Source: Cavia porcellus (lineage: Eukaryota; Chordata; Mammalia; Rodentia; Caviidae). Taken from it: a stretch of 64,000 bases of DNA. Position numbers and translations under genes: made by a program. How positions within the stretch are numbered: the first letter of the stretch is position 1; every line of letters starts with the position of its first letter. Under the pieces are notes generated by a model. It was not told where the DNA came from, made no database searches, and saw only the letters and a program-made list of their open reading frames with translations. The stretch spans positions 68,747,494 through 68,811,493 of the forward strand of contig NW_026947490.1 of the NCBI RefSeq assembly GCF_034190915.1, in the 5' to 3' direction. Of this stretch, positions 60,215 through 64,000 are shown in pieces.

Positions 60215-60485
60215 CCCCCAGGCTCATATGCTAACAGCTTGCAGGTCAGCACACTATGCTTTGCAAAGTGGTAGAAATACTGTGATGACCCACAGGATGA
60301 CAGCCCATTCTGCTTTTGTGTTTCTTAGCCAGCAGGATCCTGCTAACATCCAGGTCACCCAGCCCAAAGCAATAGTGTCAAGTACCGTGGACTGAACCCT
60401 CTGAAATCAGAGCCCAGACTACCCTTCCTCCTTTTAAGTGGATCACCTCAGGCATTTTCTTGCAGTAATGAAAAGCTGAACAACC
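60215..60485 (+). repeat. MaLR-type LTR with preserved 3' end
   Basis: 'ctaacagcttgcaggtcagc' at the left and 'ggactgaaccctctgaaatc', 'cagactacccttcctccttt', 'cctcaggcattttcttgcag' at the right fit a rodent MaLR LTR. A small 31-bp repeat ('ctctaagaac') follows at about 60480-60530. Confidence 0.5.
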
Positions 60486-63400
60486 TCTAAGAACAATCTG
60501 AATAAACTGAACAATCTCTAAGAACCTTCCAGATCTCCCTAGAGGAAACAGATACTGAGCACTTCTGTTTGAACCATCCTAAGCCCTAAGGGAAATACAC
60601 ACCATGGTGATTTCAGATTCTTGTCTGAATCCTGGAAGACCCAGAAGTACCTGTGGCAAGCCCTTGGGGAATGAGCAACTCACTAAACACAACAGCTCTG
60701 TTATGGGAAAAGAAACCATCAAGCACCCAGGTGCAGATCATGATGGTTGTATTCCTCTGCACAACCAGCACCTAAAGTGGCCATAAGAACTAGGTCCTGA
60801 ATAACTGAAGTCTAGCAAAGAACAAATTGACCCATCAAAGTAGCCTTAGGAAGTTACTTTATATGCCATGGCCAACCTACCCTGTGTCAGCTTCATTTAA
60901 CTTAATTATTTGATTTATGAATGGTCAATGTTATTGATCACCCAGCCATCCATAAACCCTTCTACTTAATAAAACTGTGGCCCATTAACCTACACATTCA
61001 ATAAACAAGCATAGAAAGGCCTAAGAACAGCCAGTGAGAGCAGTCAGATTCCCCTAGCTCCCAAGCAATCTGCCAGTGGGTAAAGATTTTGCTTTGGATC
61101 TATAGATGCCTTACTTGGTTTACATAAAGAAATTACTGTGTGATTGAACTATAACTTAGTTCTTCTGAGTAGCAGTGAATATTTGAAAACATCAAGGGCA
61201 CTGCTGAAAATTTTACCAATTACACACATATATTTGAAAAAGAGCATACTCATTTTATAGACTGCACAACATCTCAGCCATATGCCAAACATAACAAAGG
61301 AATGAATTCCTTCACGTGGTGCTGGATTTCTGCTCCTATAAATAAAGCACAGTTGGAAGGAAGTACGGCCTGGGGGAGCCTTTTGTGATTCAGTAATATG
61401 CATTCAAGCTAGGGAAGCCAGGGTCCTTTAGGATGGCAAGGGCAGTGTGAGCACAAGGCTGCGTGCATCTGTCCCCTCTTGGGATCTGCTGGGTCTCCTG
61501 TACATATGAACCTAGACCACTGTCACAGAGAAATGTTCCCTGGCTCTGGCGGCTTTCTGCACACTTGACCCCTCCTCAAACACACTGCAGCAGCTCAGGC
61601 ATCCTCATTTTGAGCATGTACAACCCAAATCAGACTTTCATACTTGTTGCTTGCTGTCTTTGAACAGATTGTGGTTTTAGTCTTGCCATACACGAATGTG
61701 TTAAAATTCCAAAATCCTGCCATTCCTCACTGGAAGGAATTCCTGAGTCTTGACAAGCCCCATAACATGCAAAGAGAAACCCAGTACTGGCTCCCTCCAT
61801 TCATGCTCCTGCAGAAAGCAAGCTGAGGGAGAGGTGTTCTGTGGCTCCATGCTCAACGGACCCCTGGGGGACACCCAAGCATCTGTGTGGGTCCCAGAAA
61901 GGGCAGAGAGGGGCCGGGAAGGAGCCAGTCATTGGTCACCAGATCCTGGTGTGACCTAAGGTTACTCCAGAGTTCATCCAGCCCCGTGCCAGGACAGAAC
62001 TGACCTTTCAGTGTTCCCTGGCGACCTGGAAGAGTGATAGCTTCTAAAATATTCCTTCTCATCTCTCCGAATATTTTTTAAAATTTTTATTGTTTAGAAG
62101 GCTTTATTGATGAAGTGTCCCAATACTCTTTGGTTAGTGATGTTCCTGCTTATTCAAACACATAAGTAATTTGGACCTGTTATTGAAACTTTCCTAAAAG
62201 TTTAAAATCTTATCAGAGGAATATCCAGAAAAGAATCTCAGCTGAGCAAAATCGATCTGGGACATTGATCCTGCCCAGCAGAATTCGGAAACTTCTCTTG
62301 CCTCTGCTGTCTTCTCCAGTGGACACTACACATGTCTTGAGGCAGGTTCTCACTGCCAATGGACAGAGCTCTCAAGTGGACGCATCACTGGAGGGAACAG
62401 CCTTGAAGTGTTCCTTGGGGATCCCTGTAGAGATACGGCACTGGAACTCAGGCAGTTTACCAAGAGGAAAAGAGCAAAACCACTCCAGGGAGATCATAGA
62501 CATCAGAAATTTTATGTTTTGAATGAAGTGTATTCTATTTCAATATTTCCTATTTTGGGAAACAATTTTTAAAAAGTGAGCCCAAGAGCTACCAACTTAC
62601 AACTTAAAAAAAATCAGACTAGCTTAAAGTAAAACATACATCTATGTAATAGCATTTATATTTTCTCAGACATTTATATTTTTTCAGTGTAAACAGAGAG
62701 AATAAACTCTTTCCAAAGTCAAAAAGAGCAGGCTCCAGTCTTTCTCTTCACATTCATCAACTCGTTCACACTGTGAATGTCAGAGTCCCCTGCCAGGTGC
62801 TCTGCGGAGAGAGACTCCTGAAGGCTTCTGTCTGGCTTCCCTGGAGCCGGGTCTTGCTCCGCTGCCTAGTGGGCCCACAGAGCCAGGCATCAGCTCCTGT
62901 GCCCGAAGGGTTGCTGCCCCTCCCCAGCCCTGAGCCAGCACGAGGGAGCTCATTGCAGTAAGCATTGACTTCATGCTCCATGGCCTAGGCCCGAAACTTT
63001 GGAGGCAGTCTTTACACCTCTCCTTGTCTTATATCCAGAATCACTCTAAGAGCAAATTCTCCCATCAGAATGCACCTCAGGCTTGGCCATTTCTCACCAC
63101 CAGTGTTTTCCACCTGTCGGAACTCAGCACCAGCACATTTCATGTGGATTATTAAATCAGCCACTGCCTGTCTTCAGCTTCGCCCTGGAGCCACACCCTG
63201 CGTGAGCCCTGAGCTGGAATGATCTGTCCAAAGGGAAGACAGGAGTGTGAGTCAGAGCGAGGCTGTCAGAGCGGCCCAACAACGGAGGACACCGAAGCCC
63301 AAGCTCAGGGTGGTGACCAGAGGTTTCACTCAGGTCTCCAGAGATCTTGGACATCCAGACAGCCGTGTGTCTTCCCCTTTTGGCTCCACAAAGTGTTCTG

Positions 63401-63501
63401 TCTATGCACATGTCCACATTCTGGTTTTCTCTTCCTAAGGACTTCAATCTTAGTGAGTTAAAGTCTGCCACATGACTTCACTTCGCTTAAATTGCCTTTT
63501 G
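60486..63501. other. Unassigned sequence
   Basis: A small 31-bp repeat near 60480-60530 and an AT-rich patch near 62060-62110. ORFs on opposite strands overlap at 62.77-62.98 kb and 63.16-63.47 kb, so coding is not supported. Confidence 0.45.
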
Positions 63502-64000
63502 AAAAATGCTTTTTATTAGTACATGTGTGCAATTGACAGTTTACAGGCATCTTTGAGACTGGGTACAGGTATCTGCCACAGATGTTTCTTTTTAATCCCC
63601 TTCCCCCTAACTTCTCCTCTCTCCCTCCTCCTTCCGTTCCTTCATCAACATTCTTGTTGATATTATTCTTAGCTCATGTTATGGCATATCATGTTTACGT
63701 TCACTGAAGCCATGAGGTTCCTGCACAGGGAAAATCTTTATTCTACCTATTTGCCTTCCCTCCTCCTCATCCCTCGGACCACTCTGTGATTGTAAGAGAT
63801 CCATCTCCTTGTCCCCTTCTATCCATTCTTACTACTCTCTTTGGACGTTGTCTGACTTGAGTGAGAGTTACCATACGGTATTCAAACTTGTAGGTCTGGT
63901 TTATTGCACTCAACATTATACTCTCCAGGTGCATCCAATTTTCCTACCAATGTCTCAAATCTGCCATTCTTCACAGAAAAGCAGCGTTCCACTACATACA
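63502..64000 (-). repeat. L1 3' end, antisense, runs off the window
   Basis: The plus strand reads 'gagttaccatacggtattca', 'gcactcaacattatactctc', 'aggtgcatccaattttccta', which reverse-complements to the conserved region near the L1 ORF2 end and 3'UTR. The poly(A) end would be near 63500. The 5' side continues beyond base 64000. Confidence 0.7.

Overview
The window reads as mammalian nuclear DNA from a rodent, probably outside the mouse/rat group. It has no operons and no dense long ORFs, and about half of it can be recognised as interspersed repeats. The repeat mix includes ID-type tRNA-derived SINEs, B1-plus-ID composite SINEs (the kind described in squirrel-related and beaver lineages), MIR, L2, old L1 pieces, MaLR/MLT1-type LTRs, an IAP-like class II LTR, and Tc1/mariner-type DNA transposons. 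A beaver- or squirrel-like source is my inference. I found no cellular protein-coding exon, tRNA, rRNA or CRISPR that I could defend, so this looks like intergenic or intronic sequence.

The best-supported element lies at 4676-7374 on the minus strand. It is a complete LINE-1-derived retrotransposon with a GC-rich 5'UTR, one intact 338-codon ORF1 (RNA-binding chaperone), a 1.36-kb AT-rich 3' region with no trace of ORF2, a poly(A) end, and an exact 11-bp target-site duplication. This is the 'half-L1' (HAL1) architecture: an ORF1-only element that must borrow reverse transcriptase. Three shorter relatives sharing its 3' tail lie at 35084-35609 (-), 44920-45505 (+) and 53063-53724 (-). The tail is built of degenerate repeats of about 150 bp whose number differs between copies (about six, two, one and one).

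Layout. 0-4.6 kb: L2, an antisense MaLR-like LTR and an ID SINE. 4.7-7.4 kb: the HAL1-like element. 7.4-21 kb: LTR fragments, a B1-like SINE, an inverted LTR pair around a GA microsatellite, an L1 fragment, an MLT1 LTR split by a 249-bp insertion, a perfect 56-bp tandem duplication and SINEs. 21.1-22.6 kb: a terminal-inverted-repeat DNA transposon with a nested LTR. 23-28 kb: MIR, MLT1 and a solo IAP-like LTR with a 6-bp duplication. 28-34 kb: L1 and L2 remnants in mostly unassigned sequence. 34.0-34.8 kb: a CpG-richer patch with a CRE palindrome and tandem GC/CACCC boxes. 35-45.5 kb: HAL1-tail relatives, a (TG)n, and a diverged direct duplication. 46.3-47.8 kb: two head-to-tail LTR-like units of about 0.8 kb. 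48-51.7 kb: a long L2, an MLT1C-like LTR, a B1-ID SINE and MIRs. 53-64 kb: a HAL1-tail copy, an old L1, a Tigger-like transposon, a MaLR end, and an L1 3' end running off the window.

Repeat names come from recalled family consensus features, not from a database search, and the boundaries of old repeats are approximate.
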